Positions 11,189-21,821 of a stretch of 64,000 bases of DNA are shown one piece after another (position 1 is the stretch's first letter; the number at the start of each line of letters is the position of its first letter). The translations under genes were made by a program, and so were the position numbers. The notes beneath the pieces were generated by a model. The model made no database searches. It saw only the letters and a program-made list of their open reading frames with translations, and was not told the origin of the DNA. The stretch spans positions 62,001 through 126,000 of the forward strand of contig JAIXMR010000027.1 in NCBI GenBank assembly GCA_025677835.1, given 5' to 3'. The DNA comes from Sporodiniella umbellata (Eukaryota > Mucoromycota > Mucoromycetes > Mucorales > Rhizopodaceae).

Positions 11189-12878
11189 TCAAGGGTGGCC
11201 TCCAAAACTTGCCACTATATCTTCAATAGCTCTTCCTTTTGTTTCAGGTAAGAAGAAGAAGGTAAAAAGGAAAGCGATTGCACAGATAACAGCAAAAATC
11301 AAGAAAGACCAACCTTCGATCGCAGCAAAAATGACAGGGAAGACCAAACCGATCAAAAAATTCATGGCCCAATTCATTGCCGTACAACCAGCACCGACAG
11401 CGGAGGAAGCGTAAATGGGAGTGAGTTCGGAAGTGATCATCCAAGGGATAGGCCCGATACCGACAGCAAAACTTGCGACGTACAAAAAGACAGAAGCCAC
11501 CAGGAGGTTATTAATCGACTGTTTGTAGCCTACGACGAGCAAGACGGAGAAAATCATGGTGCCTGCTTCTGCAGCGAGCAATAAGGGACGACGGCCCATA
11601 TTATCTACCATAACCATGGCCACAATCGACATACCAAAGTTAGTGATCGTGGTATAAATAGCATAGTACTGAGCCTCTTCAGGAGACACGGCGGATTCAA
11701 AAATAGTAGTAGAGTAATACATGACAGCGTTCATACCCGAGAGTTGTTGGTAACTGTGATGAAACAAGACGATGAAAAAAATCTTTCGGATTACAGGGTC
11801 TTTAAGGACGTCAATGATACTCATTGGGGGGCGTCTTTCATCATCGTCCTCTTCCGCGCCATTGGCCTCTACATCTCCTGCCTTATGAGCGCCTTCCATA
11901 GGAGCACTGTCTTGGTTATCAAAGCCTTCATCGTTACGCACCGTGTTCTTTTCATGCGAGTTTTCTTTGAGAATTCTAGCAGCCTTACGTTTGCCGAGTT
12001 GACCAGCCACGATATCAAAGAATTCTTCCGTCACATCAGCAGTACCACGCAGCTTTTGAAGTGCAATCAACGCATCTTCAACGCGACCGATAGAGATAAG
12101 ATAACGAGGAGATTCAACGCAGGTGTACATGACAAAGATCTGAAAAATGGCGGGAATAGCCACAATCGCATAATTCAATCGCCACAGAGGCACGTTTGCT
12201 GTGGGAAGACCAATCGCAGAAGAAAGTAGAATACCAGTGACCACAAAGAATCTAGAATACAATGTTAGAAAAACATGCCCCCAAAAGAAAAAAGAAAAAA
12301 AAAGTGTGTGTGTGTGTGTGGAGTGGATGACTTACTGGTTAAAAGTCCCCATCAGACCTCTTCCTTTGCGGGTAGAGATTTCACCAAGATAAGTAGGAAT
12401 AACAAGTGAGCCTAGACCACACGAGATACCGCAAAGAATACGGCCGATAATAAACATAGCAGTATGAACAGAACAACCAATTAGAATGCCACCCAAAATG
12501 AAGCCAGCATTATTCACCACAATAGTCAAACGACGTCCAAGCTTGGTTTGGATATGACCACCTACCAAACTACCAAATAAACCACCTAAACAAAATGAAG
12601 AGACAGAGAAACCCCTAAAATAATGACGTTAAAAAAAGTTTTTTTTTTTTTGAATTTTTTTTTTTTTTTTTTCAAAATTACCATAAAGAAGTACTCATAG
12701 GTAAACAATCCGGAAAATTGGGATTTTGGATATGAGCGCTGCCATTATCACAAGCGTGTGTCACTGTTCCTGGTACATTGGTGGATCCAATTGTCCAGCC
12801 ATTAGAGAAAGCTCCAATAGCAGCAATCACACCACAGTACAACATGTACTTTGGCATAAATAATTCTCGCGAATCCAT
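11189..12878 (-). CDS. MFS sugar (hexose) transporter, sugar porter family
   Basis: Exons 12878..12682, 12614..12336 and 12251..11189 (512 aa). Sugar-porter signatures are clear: GGLFGSLVGGHIQTKLGRR after TM2, GRILCGISCGLGSLVIPTYL in TM4, VESPRYL at the end of TM6, QQLSGMNAVMYYST in TM7, NMGRRPLLL after TM8, and PETKGRAIEDI at the C-terminus. These mark a 12-TM proton-linked or facilitative hexose carrier at the plasma membrane. The central cytoplasmic loop (about residues 260-320) is unusually acidic, with a DDDERRPP stretch, and could be regulatory. The substrate cannot be fixed by eye; the QQLSG motif favours glucose-type hexoses. A GT dinucleotide repeat (12305-12320) lies in intron 2. 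Confidence 0.92.
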
Positions 12879-14750
12879 TATTTTTTTTGTCTATATTTAT
12901 TTGTACTCTTGTTTTATAATGAAGTGTATGTATGCAAGTAGATATGCCAATAAAGAGTAAAGGGAATATTTAGAAAAGAGAAAGTGAATGAAAATGAAAA
13001 AGGAAGAAAAAAAAAGAATGAATGTCTTTCTATAAAATAGAAAAAAAAAAAAGAATCAATTGCAATCGAGTGGGAAGGATAGGATCTACTTTAAATACAT
13101 GTCATTAACATAAATCCCGACATATTCATTCGGCAGGCCAAAAAAAAAAAAAAATTATTTTTTTTTTTTTTTTTGCTCAATTCGATTGCAACCCATTAGA
13201 CTATTTCTTTGGTTGCCTTGGAGACTGAATCGACTTTCTTTCTATACGTAAATGTAACAAAAAATACGAACGTTTTTATGAAAACAAGAGTACCTTTTTT
13301 ATGAAGAAAAAAACGAGAGAATCCCTTATCTTTCTATATCTTGGCTCAAACTCATCTGTTTTAATATGCTATGCCATTTTAAGCAAACGGATGATTACAT
13401 ATCTTTTGCAATTCAAATCACGAAACTTGTCTAATCATACGCTCCACCCACACTTCAATTCTGCCCTCTGATGATATCATTATTTTCGATTAGAGAAAAA
13501 AAATTTTAGAGAAAAAAGAGATTATAACAGCAAAGACGGACAATACAAAGTTTGAAATGAGAAAAAGAAAGCTGCCTATATTTCTATTGAACCCGCTCTT
13601 TACTCAAAAAGAAAGGGCTCAAGCTAAGATTTAGACAAGAGTGTTCGTCTGAGATGAAATCAAAGATATTTTAGTTTCCTTTTTATTCAGAGCCATCCCA
13701 CCTGGGTTTCTACGCCATGGCTTGTCGGGTACAGTTGGGAAGTAGTCGAGCGGCATAAAAAAAAAGCACTTTCAAAGTCACGTTAGTTATTCTATCGAAA
13801 AAAAGAAAAACATATAACACAAGTGTATATGCAAACGATTCCTAAATAAAGCAAGAGTCATTTTATATAAATTATGCAATGTTTCTTTTTGAACCCTCTC
13901 TCTCTCTCTCTCTCTCCTTGTAAATGAATTTTAAGGTAACCGCAGAAAGGGGAATAAAGACAGGTTGTATGTAAAAGTAAGCAAGAAATGAGAGAGCCTA
14001 AAAATAGAAAGACGCATCGATCCCTCCTGAACTTCTCTCAAAAGAACCCCACAATAGACCCCCTTTCTCCCCGCTGCTTTCTTCTCCCTCTGGATCGCAC
14101 TCTCCCAAAAAAATATTAACGACGCCCGCCCCTCTTTTAATCGATTTACACACACACCTGTCTGTTCCCACTCATTCTTTCCTATTTGAGCCATCTGTGC
14201 ACCGGTGTGTGGCACATGAAAGGAGGTCCTTTTCGTATCCCAAATAGACAGAGAGATCAACATCTTGATGCTGTTTATTCACGTGTAGAGCTTGCTTTTC
14301 GTTTTCATCACCTAAACCCATTTTTTTTTTCTGATTAAGGAGTCATTTCTCTTTCTCTCCCAACCAACCAACGCAAATAAAAAGACTTTTTTGCGTATAG
14401 TTTTAAATATGTATGACAGATACATATTACCTGTCTGTTTATGCCAATTCCCTTAAAAGACCATTTTGCTAATTACAGTCTTTATTTTTTTTTCCCTTTC
14501 GTAAAATTATTGCTCCTTCCGCACACCTTGCCCCCTTAATTTTAGGATAATAATAATAATAACCATAATAATGATCATGATGATAGTGGTGATGATAATA
14601 AAAGTAATAAACAATCATCATCATCACCATCATCATAATTAATACTCTTATTTTATATATAAATAGCCTTCTCTTTTTTTCTTTTTCTTTTTTTTTTTCT
14701 TTAACAGTTTTTTACTTTTTTTTTCTTTGAAAAGCATATTTCTTTATAAA
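12879..14750. other. Divergent intergenic region: transporter and kinase promoters
   Basis: About 1.9 kb between the transporter start (12878, minus) and the kinase start (14751, plus). It contains poly-A/poly-T runs, a (TC)n microsatellite at 13896-13917, and ATG/CAT-rich trinucleotide DNA at 14550-14640 that can fold back on itself. T-rich pyrimidine tracts directly precede the kinase ATG. No protein-coding signal was accepted. Confidence 0.55.
13896..13917. repeat. (TC)n microsatellite
   Basis: About eleven TC units in the shared upstream region of the sugar transporter and the kinase. Confidence 0.9.
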
Positions 14751-15719
14751 ATGATCCCAGGCACCCTAATTGAAAACTTTCAGATCAAAAGAGTGTTAGG
14801 CAAAGGAGCCTATGGTGAAGTTCATTTAGCACAAGATAAAACGAGTGGAAAAGAGTACGCCATGAAAACGTTCTTGCCACACCATCGATTAATACAAGAA
14901 CAAACTGAAATAGATCTTCACACACGCCTATCCAAGCACCCAAACATTGTCGAGTTAAAAAAGGTGATCAAACATCAAGAAAGATCTCATGTTTTGATGG
15001 AATACGGACCCGAAGGAGATCTCTTTTCTGCCATTACCGAAAGGGATCTCTATACAGGTAATCACCCGATGATCCGTAAAGTATTCTTACAGCTTTTGGA
15101 CGCCGTCAGCTATTGTCACGAGAACGGCGTGTACCACCGTGACCTGAAAACAGAAAACATCCTTGTCTTTGACGCCGGCCATCAGGTCAAGCTCACCGAC
15201 TTTGGTCTCGCCACAACACAGCCCGTCTCACAAGAATTTGGCTGTGGCAGTACTTTTTATTTTTCTCCTGAATGTCAAGGCGACCTTTTGCGCGGTCTGT
15301 CTCATATGGGCTATGCCACCGCTCCAAACGATGTATGGGCTTTGGGTGTCATCTTGATCAATCTAGCTACAGGCCGCAACCCTTGGAAACAAGCATCCTT
15401 ACAAGATCCTACCTTTCGTGCCTATCTAAAAAATCCTGATTTTCTCTTACAAATCTTGCCTATTTCTCAAGAACTCAACCGCATCGTCAAGCGCATTTTT
15501 TGCATAAATCCTACGAAACGTATACATCTCGCAGACCTTAAACAAAAGATCAGTCAGTGTCGTTATTTCACTCGTACAGCAGAATCAGATCGTTATGAGC
15601 GAATCTATCGTCTCGCTAAGCCTATCCAAAGACTTGCCCCTTCCCCCTCTATCGCTCCCAAACAACCAAAGCCTGCCAACATTGAACAACCGCATCTCTT
15701 GACTACCTTGCAAGTTTAA
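14751..15719 (+). CDS. Ser/Thr protein kinase, Ran1/Pat1-Sks1-like
   Basis: A single-exon 322-aa protein consisting almost entirely of a kinase domain. All catalytic elements are present: Gly loop GKGAYGEV (17-24), Lys39 in YAMK, HRD with DLKTEN (D131), DFG (150-152), and an APE-like SPE within GCGSTFYFSPECQ. That cysteine-rich activation loop (CGS.FY.SPE) is characteristic of the fungal Ran1/Pat1, Sks1/Vhs1 and Ksp1 group, which acts in nutrient sensing and the choice between growth and meiosis or filamentation. The C-terminal 35 residues are Pro-rich. The ATG at 14751 is used; the same frame is open 24 nt further upstream but has no ATG. Confidence 0.88.
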   Translation: MIPGTLIENFQIKRVLGKGAYGEVHLAQDKTSGKEYAMKTFLPHHRLIQEQTEIDLHTRLSKHPNIVELKKVIKHQERSHVLMEYGPEGDLFSAITERDLYTGNHPMIRKVFLQLLDAVSYCHENGVYHRDLKTENILVFDAGHQVKLTDFGLATTQPVSQEFGCGSTFYFSPECQGDLLRGLSHMGYATAPNDVWALGVILINLATGRNPWKQASLQDPTFRAYLKNPDFLLQILPISQELNRIVKRIFCINPTKRIHLADLKQKISQCRYFTRTAESDRYERIYRLAKPIQRLAPSPSIAPKQPKPANIEQPHLLTTLQV

Positions 15720-18116
15720 ACCCAATACCTCCTTTCTTATGAAATACCCTTTTTTTTTTTTTATGTTTCCCCCCTCCCTTTCCATCTCTTATTTTGCAAA
15801 CGTCCTTTTCTTTTTTTTTTCTTTTTTTTTTCTTTTTTTTTTTTTTTTTTTTTTTTTTACATTCACTTTATCATATCCATTCTCATATTTCTCATATCAA
15901 AAAAAGGTGGAAACTTTTTTTGATTATTACAGGAGACTTGGTTGATCCTGTTCTCCTCTAATACTATTTCTTTTTTCACATTATACATACGAATCATTTC
16001 TTATATGTTATTGGCACTTTTATGTTTTTTATATGTAATAACAATAGTTCATATCATAGTAGTAACAATAAAAAGACTATACTGTTCATATTATCTCCCA
16101 ATAAAACAAACAATACAATAGAGCTGATATCGAATCCATTAGCACTCTGATCCGGGATTACCGTCACTTAAGTCTATTTTCCCGGCCTCTCTTGTAAGAG
16201 TCGATCTTTCCTTTCTTGGTGTTCGGGGTCGTGTGACCATCCCACTCTCTACAAGTGGTTGACAAGACGATGCTTGTCTATTTCAAAAGATTGTGAATTA
16301 ATCTGCTTTTTGTTACCAAAAAAAAAAAAAAAGATTCGCAAGTCAACCAGGACTTATCATTCAGAAAACAGAAAGGAGAAAAGCACTTGTTCATTAAAAG
16401 CGCGTCGATTGGCTTCTCACTAGTCTTATATAATTTGCATAGTGAGCCACGGTTAAATAAAGATCCCAGGTAGGTTTGCTTTTTTAAACGCGCTTACAAG
16501 ATTAGGTAATGTTGACACCCTTTCTCTGTTTATTTCTTATTAACCCTATAAAGAAAGGTGGGCCTTTTATATATTTTGTTGGGTTCAACAAATAGGTTTG
16601 TTTCTGGATGACCTCACAGTGTAGTGCAAACTAAAACAATATCACTAAAGATCGGTCTGTATACAATAAAACTATTTTTTTTTTTTTGGGGGAGCGAAGC
16701 AAAGTCAATGTATTCTGTACATCTCGCTTTTTTTTGCCAAACCAAGGTGACTGTTGTTTTGGGTACTGTGACTTTTTTTGCACAAGAAACGTGAACGGAG
16801 CCCACCCCACGTGTTTATAATACAAAATCTACTGTCACACAATTACGAGAGGAGAGACAGGCAGACTGAGAAAAAAAATGGATAAACGGTAGAAAACCCC
16901 TCCAGTGGCTTTGAGGGGAGAATAAAAAAGAAAAGCCTTCCCCCCCCTCCTATACACCCAAGTATAATGGCTCAATTGGCTAAACAAGGCTTAGAACAAA
17001 AGCGCTTAAAAGAAAAAAGAAGCTATGATGTCACAATCAAAATAAACGATCCCTCACCTTTGCTCGGTTCTCGAGTCTGGATAAACACTGTAATTGAAAC
17101 GCAGACGGTTTAATAAACCCATTTTTAGAGCCAAAAAAGAAAGAGGAGAAACAATAGCAAGGGTAAACCACGTAGCTTGATTCATGCCTAAAAACAGTCC
17201 TCTTTTTGCGCTTGATGGAACACACGTTTTTTTTATATTCTGTTTAAAATCACATTCAGGCCGTGTGTCTATAAGGAATAGTATACTAGAAGAATTCTTT
17301 CGGATACCTGTGTTCTCTCTCACCAATGTATTTTTCCCTGCATTTTATCCAAGGCGTTCTTTGATGCTTGAAAAGACAGACTGGACCTAAACTTGTTTGG
17401 CATGCGTAGAGGATTACGAAGCGTCTGTAGACAAGAGACTCAACCGAATTGGGTGGTTGGGAAACTCTTGTATGTTTTTACAGATTCTTTCCAAAATTTG
17501 CTTTGGTTAGACCCTCAAACAAGCAGACGATCGTAATAACAAAGCTATTCATTTTTGCTATTAAAATTTATTTTAAGGCTCACAATAGAAAACGTGCATA
17601 ATTTACAATCTCTATGTTGCATTTTATAATACAAATCATACACGAATACTCGAAAAACAAATAGTAGGTGAGGCCAAGACTGCCTAAAAGATTGTTGTTA
17701 GAATACCCCCTAATGAGTTGAATGATGAGAGTGTTTTGATTGGCCGAATAAATTCTTGGTTTTAATTTGGATTTTTTTAAACACAAACCACTGTGGATTT
17801 AGGCTCGAGAACTTTTGAGTTTAGGATTTTCAATCTCAATGCAGGCTTTCCCCCCCAAGTTTGGCTTTTTTTTTTACTTTTATTATTTGGGATAAATTCA
17901 ATCAGCCGTTAAGCGGACGAATTAATTCTAGCTGGACACGTTTGGATGAGTTTGATTTCATAGGCAAATTCACAGTGAATTATTTAAGGTACGGATTCAC
18001 ATGTACTATTTGTCAACACGTGTACGACACTAACTAATATTTAAGCATCTTTCTCTTTGACTTCTTTTTTCTTACATCTTTTCATTCTTTTTTTTTATTT
18101 GATATTTTCGATTTCA
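15720..18116. other. Intergenic, with one weak small-gene candidate
   Basis: About 2.4 kb. A 22-nt poly-T run at 15837-15858 lies after the kinase. A comparatively GC-richer block (16140-16290) has no reading frame or RNA signature that I recognise. The only coding candidate is the small minus-strand membrane protein at 17185..16980, listed separately. Confidence 0.5.
16980..17185 (-). CDS. Possible small single-TM protein (weak)
   Basis: From the ATG at 17185 a short protein begins MNQATWFTLAIVSPLSFLAL, a convincing N-terminal transmembrane helix followed by a basic stretch (NRLRF). A GTGAGG donor follows after about 42 codons, and a short intron would lead to a brief hydrophobic end with the stop at 16982-16980. 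The size and layout resemble small mitochondrial inner-membrane subunits, but I recognise no family. A competing 48-codon plus-strand frame overlaps it. Low confidence. Confidence 0.25.
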
Positions 18117-18335
18117 ATGCACCCCTCAAATCCAACCAGCTCTAGTTTTTATCAAATCGTTCAACAATTGACATCAAAAAACAATATGGAAAGACAAGTG
18201 AATGAAAAGAGCATGTTTGCAGAAACTTATGTATCTTTTCCTGAATTCGGAGAAACCGAAAGATCGAAGAAACGCTCCTCCACTCTCATGAAGCCTGAAG
18301 TCATTACAGTCGAAGCTACACCTTGCTTTTGCTAA
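18117..18335 (+). CDS. Small protein with C-terminal Cys-x-Cys (72 aa)
   Basis: A 72-aa single-exon frame starting at the ATG at 18117 and ending ...ATPCFC. It is hydrophilic, rich in Ser/Thr/Glu/Lys, with a short conserved-looking core (MFAETYVSFPEFGE) and a basic patch (KKR). The terminal CxC is the kind of motif that is prenylated in Rab proteins or palmitoylated elsewhere, so it may be a membrane-anchored small protein; this is inference. T-rich DNA precedes the start. I recognise no family. Confidence 0.4.
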   Translation: MHPSNPTSSSFYQIVQQLTSKNNMERQVNEKSMFAETYVSFPEFGETERSKKRSSTLMKPEVITVEATPCFC

Positions 18336-20429
18336 TCTCTTCTGTCAATGCATACTCTCTTATATACCCTTTCTCTCTCGACGCACCATCTGGTCTCTTT
18401 CTTCATTTCGCATCTTTTTACTGTATAGACATTTTTATTCTTTTGTATTAAAACTATTTTGGACCTTTTGTTAAAGGTTCTGTAATCTTAAAAAGAGTTT
18501 TCCAAGTATCTGCATTGACCGATAAGTGACTAGCGTTTGACCAATTTGGAATAAAATGACCAAAACAATAGCTGTTTGTCGCTGAGTCACTGTTTATGTT
18601 ACTCTCGGTAAATGAGTTGAGCAAAATAAATAAAAGGCTCAGAAACAAAAAAAAAAAAGATCAAAGATGCATAAAAATAGCCAGCTTGTAAAAATCTGAG
18701 GCTTGAAAACACATCAATTGTTTGTTCTTGTGATCAAACAACTACAGAGCGATAGTACCAAAAACGCATGGCTTTTTGTTTACCCAAAAAAATCATATCA
18801 GTCAAAAAAAGTATCCAAGAATGTTCAATAATAAGAAAACTCCTGGAACAGAACGAATAACTTTATCTTTTTTTTTCTTGCATACAGTCAAGGGATACTC
18901 TGAAGGATCTACACAGCATTTGCATGGTATGAGGAGAGGGCAGAAACTGTTACTCAATGGCTTAAACCGCTCATAAAGATAAATCTGTACAATCCATTCT
19001 GACTTTATTTCTCTATAAAGACATTCCAAAAAAAAAAAAAAAAAGAAGGATTGGTTTGATAAAGTAGACTTATTTCAATTCGAGACAAAATCAAGAGAAG
19101 AGTTCTCTATTCTCACTCCCTTAAATTCTCCATTTAAGCCTTATCATGACACCCATAAAACTTTACAGTAAGCCCAGCGCGGTCTCTGAAAAGCCTGGAT
19201 AGCGGGTTCCATTTTTTCAAAAGTTGGCTCTATAGATAGATGAGAATAGAGAAACGCGATGCAAGACACTGAAAAGAAGTAGATCCATATCGTTTGGAAA
19301 CCCCAACTCGCCTGCAAAAATCAGAACTCTGAAAAAAAAAAAAAAAAAAAAACTCACCAGGGAAGACTTGGATGTTGAAATGAAAGTGATTGCGCTTTGA
19401 AACAAAACAGCAAATCAAATCGCACTGTAACGAACAGAAGCTACTCTTTGTTATAACAGAGTAAAGCCGTCAAATGCTGGTAAAACATCTGGTCAAAGTG
19501 AGGGCATAAAGAGGACACGGGCTAGAATATTTTTTTCTGAAAAAAAGTAAGACAAAGCAAGTAGATGGACAGGATGGCTTGAAGAGAGCTCGCATCGTCC
19601 ATTTAGTCCACCCTGATGACAATAGAAAAAATTCGTCATTCGACTCCTTGAAACCAAAACGTATACCGTGAAAGGAGATAGAGATTACTTTTGAAAAAAC
19701 TGTAAACAAATCAGGTTCTGACATTAACAAGAAAGCTTAGGGAGGGTGGTCTGCTAAGGGTATACCGGCTAGTGTGACCTCGCCTAGTAACAGAATATCT
19801 AATGTTGGGTATAGTTTCAGTAAAATATGAAGTATCATTGAAAAACCTTAAAAAACAAAAAGCGTCATCTAAACTAAAGAAAAACCATGGGTGAAATAGA
19901 TTCCGTTACTAGAACAAATTTATACTGTATAGTAATGGGTAACTGCCACACATTAATATTTGCAATGTAATTGAAAAAAAAAAAAGTGTCTTTTTGATAG
20001 TCCTAGGATAGTTATTTTACCAATTCATTTGAATCCAAACTATTTGGCTCTATAGTGAGACCTTTCTTATTAAAAGAAAGGAAACCAATCTTTTAATTCA
20101 GGCAATATGGACACATTTGGAGCGGCTTATCCCAAAACCGTCCATCCCTTATATGAAATAACGATGAAGCATAAAAGTGATGAAAGGGTGGCGTGGCTGG
20201 TTGCAAAGCTACAAATAGAGTCAAATTCGTATAAATTTAGAGAAACGTGTAGCGTGGAAAGCACATGTTTTCCAGTAGGATTATAAGCTATTGTTTAAGA
20301 CTTCTGTTTTTTTTTTTCTTTGTGATGAAAACAATAAGATCGAAATTAAGAAAATATTTCTGCATTTTTATTATTATTACTCTTCTATAAGTGCTGGGTT
20401 TTAAATAAAAACATAGGGCACATGCTTTC
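18336..20429. other. Intergenic, nothing recognised
   Basis: About 2.1 kb, AT-rich, with poly-A/T runs (18647-18658, 19028-19045, 19333-19352). Short open stretches on both strands look random in composition. It holds the 3' flank of SHO1. Confidence 0.5.
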
Positions 20430-21535
20430 TCAGGTATCAAGAGCAATAAACTACAGGTTTCAATAGTCAAAATACCGTTTCCCAAACACCTTTCTTCATA
20501 TAGCACTAGTTTATACTTACATAATTTCCAGGAACAATGCCTACAGCACCGTTATGTTTACGTGCCTGCCACCAACTTCCTTTGGTGTCCACTACTTCCA
20601 ATATTTCATCCTTTTCAAACTCCAATTCGTTGGGATCTTCAACATCCGCGTGATCTATATTTATATGCTTAGCTTGGCTTTTTTTTTTTTTTGGTTTTAG
20701 TAGATTTAAATTACATGTATGTAACGCTCGAACTTTTTGATAAAAATCTATAGGAAAAGAGTCCATAGCATCTTGAGATGATTGTCAATACACTTGTATA
20801 CATATTTATGGCTGAAAAAAAAAACCAGTTACTTTTGTCTACTACTTCTTCTAAGATCACACTTGTTGGTACCATTTTCTCTGAATAGTACATATGCTCA
20901 TCCATATCTCTGATATTTCCCAGTCTACCAAAAAAGGTAGTACTTTTGCTTCCATAAATCAAGATCCATAAATACTGTTTGAGTGCGCGTGTATTAGTCG
21001 CTTTTTTTTTTTTTTTTTTGCAAATAAATAAAAACCTATAGACATGCCTGTATAATTACTAATATGATATAGCCTGCTACATAGACATTGGCAGGCCCTT
21101 TGGGTACAAAAGATCGAGTGTATTGTATCACATAATCGATTTGAATGATAAGCAGTGGAATACTGGAAGATAACAAGGCCATCATCTATTTTATTTTCTT
21201 AGCCAAAATAAGCAGGTATTGTAAGGCTTTACTGTAATGCGATAGCTTTCGATTGAACCAGAAAAGATAATAACAGTTTGACTGAATGTTATAATGAATT
21301 CGTAAACCATAACCCACCAGGCACCGTTTAACATTTTAAGTAAACACGCTCCTGCAAACGCTGTGATCCAACCTATCTTTTATTAAGTCAACAAACCTCT
21401 AGTTTGTTTCTCCTCTCTCCCTTTTGTTTTCTTCACATAAACACACGCAAACATATATATATATCCTCCCAAACTTACAATGGATGCAACAATTGTCAAC
21501 GTTATAAATGGATTTTCTCTTAATATTTTGGTCAT
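20430..21535 (-). CDS. SHO1: High-osmolarity sensor adaptor SHO1 (4 TM + SH3)
   Basis: Seven exons: 21535..21479, 21376..21233, 21185..21060, 20974..20833, 20771..20715, 20654..20521 and 20450..20430 (226 aa). The N-terminus has SHO1 membrane hallmarks: ENPFITLTIVASIIGWITAF (TM1), WWVMVYEFIITFS (TM2), ESYRIT, then two further helices ending GYIILYLWILIYGS. The C-terminus is an SH3 domain: KVRALHTYHADVEDPNELEF, EKDEILEVVDTKGSWWQARK, then GIVPGNY. SHO1 is the plasma-membrane adaptor of the HOG osmostress MAP kinase branch; the SH3 binds the Pro motif of Pbs2. The cytoplasmic linker between TM4 and SH3 is only about 45 residues, shorter than in ascomycete SHO1. The last exon (7 codons) is the least certain part. 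Confidence 0.9.
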
Positions 21536-21821
21536 AGGTAAATTAATCTTGTTTTTTTTTCAACAAAAAATATGAGAAAAAAATTAATAATGATAACAAT
21601 AGCAATAAAATCAAAGAAGCAAGCTAACTTTTTATCCTTCCCCCTCTGTCCCCTTTGCCCCCCTTTTGATTTAAAAAAGCTCGGAATTTATGCTTGATTA
21701 CAAAATTATACAAAAAAAAAAAAAAAAAAAACTCAGCTGAGAAAGGGGTGGGGAGAGAGAGTTTACAAGAGTAGAAGAGAGTAGTTGTTAAAAAGAGCTT
21801 TTGTTTGCTTGTTTTCTATTG
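21536..21821. promoter_or_regulatory. Shared divergent promoter of SHO1 and UFL1
   Basis: 286 bp between the SHO1 start (minus) and the UFL1 start (plus). It contains C/T-rich tracts, a poly-A run at 21713-21730 and a purine-rich GGGGAGAGAGAG block. No specific operator is recognisable. Confidence 0.5.

Noticed and set aside
16967..17113. 48-codon plus-strand frame starting MAQLAKQGLEQ
   Set aside because: Short, no family signal, and it overlaps a minus-strand candidate with a better transmembrane helix; neither is strong.
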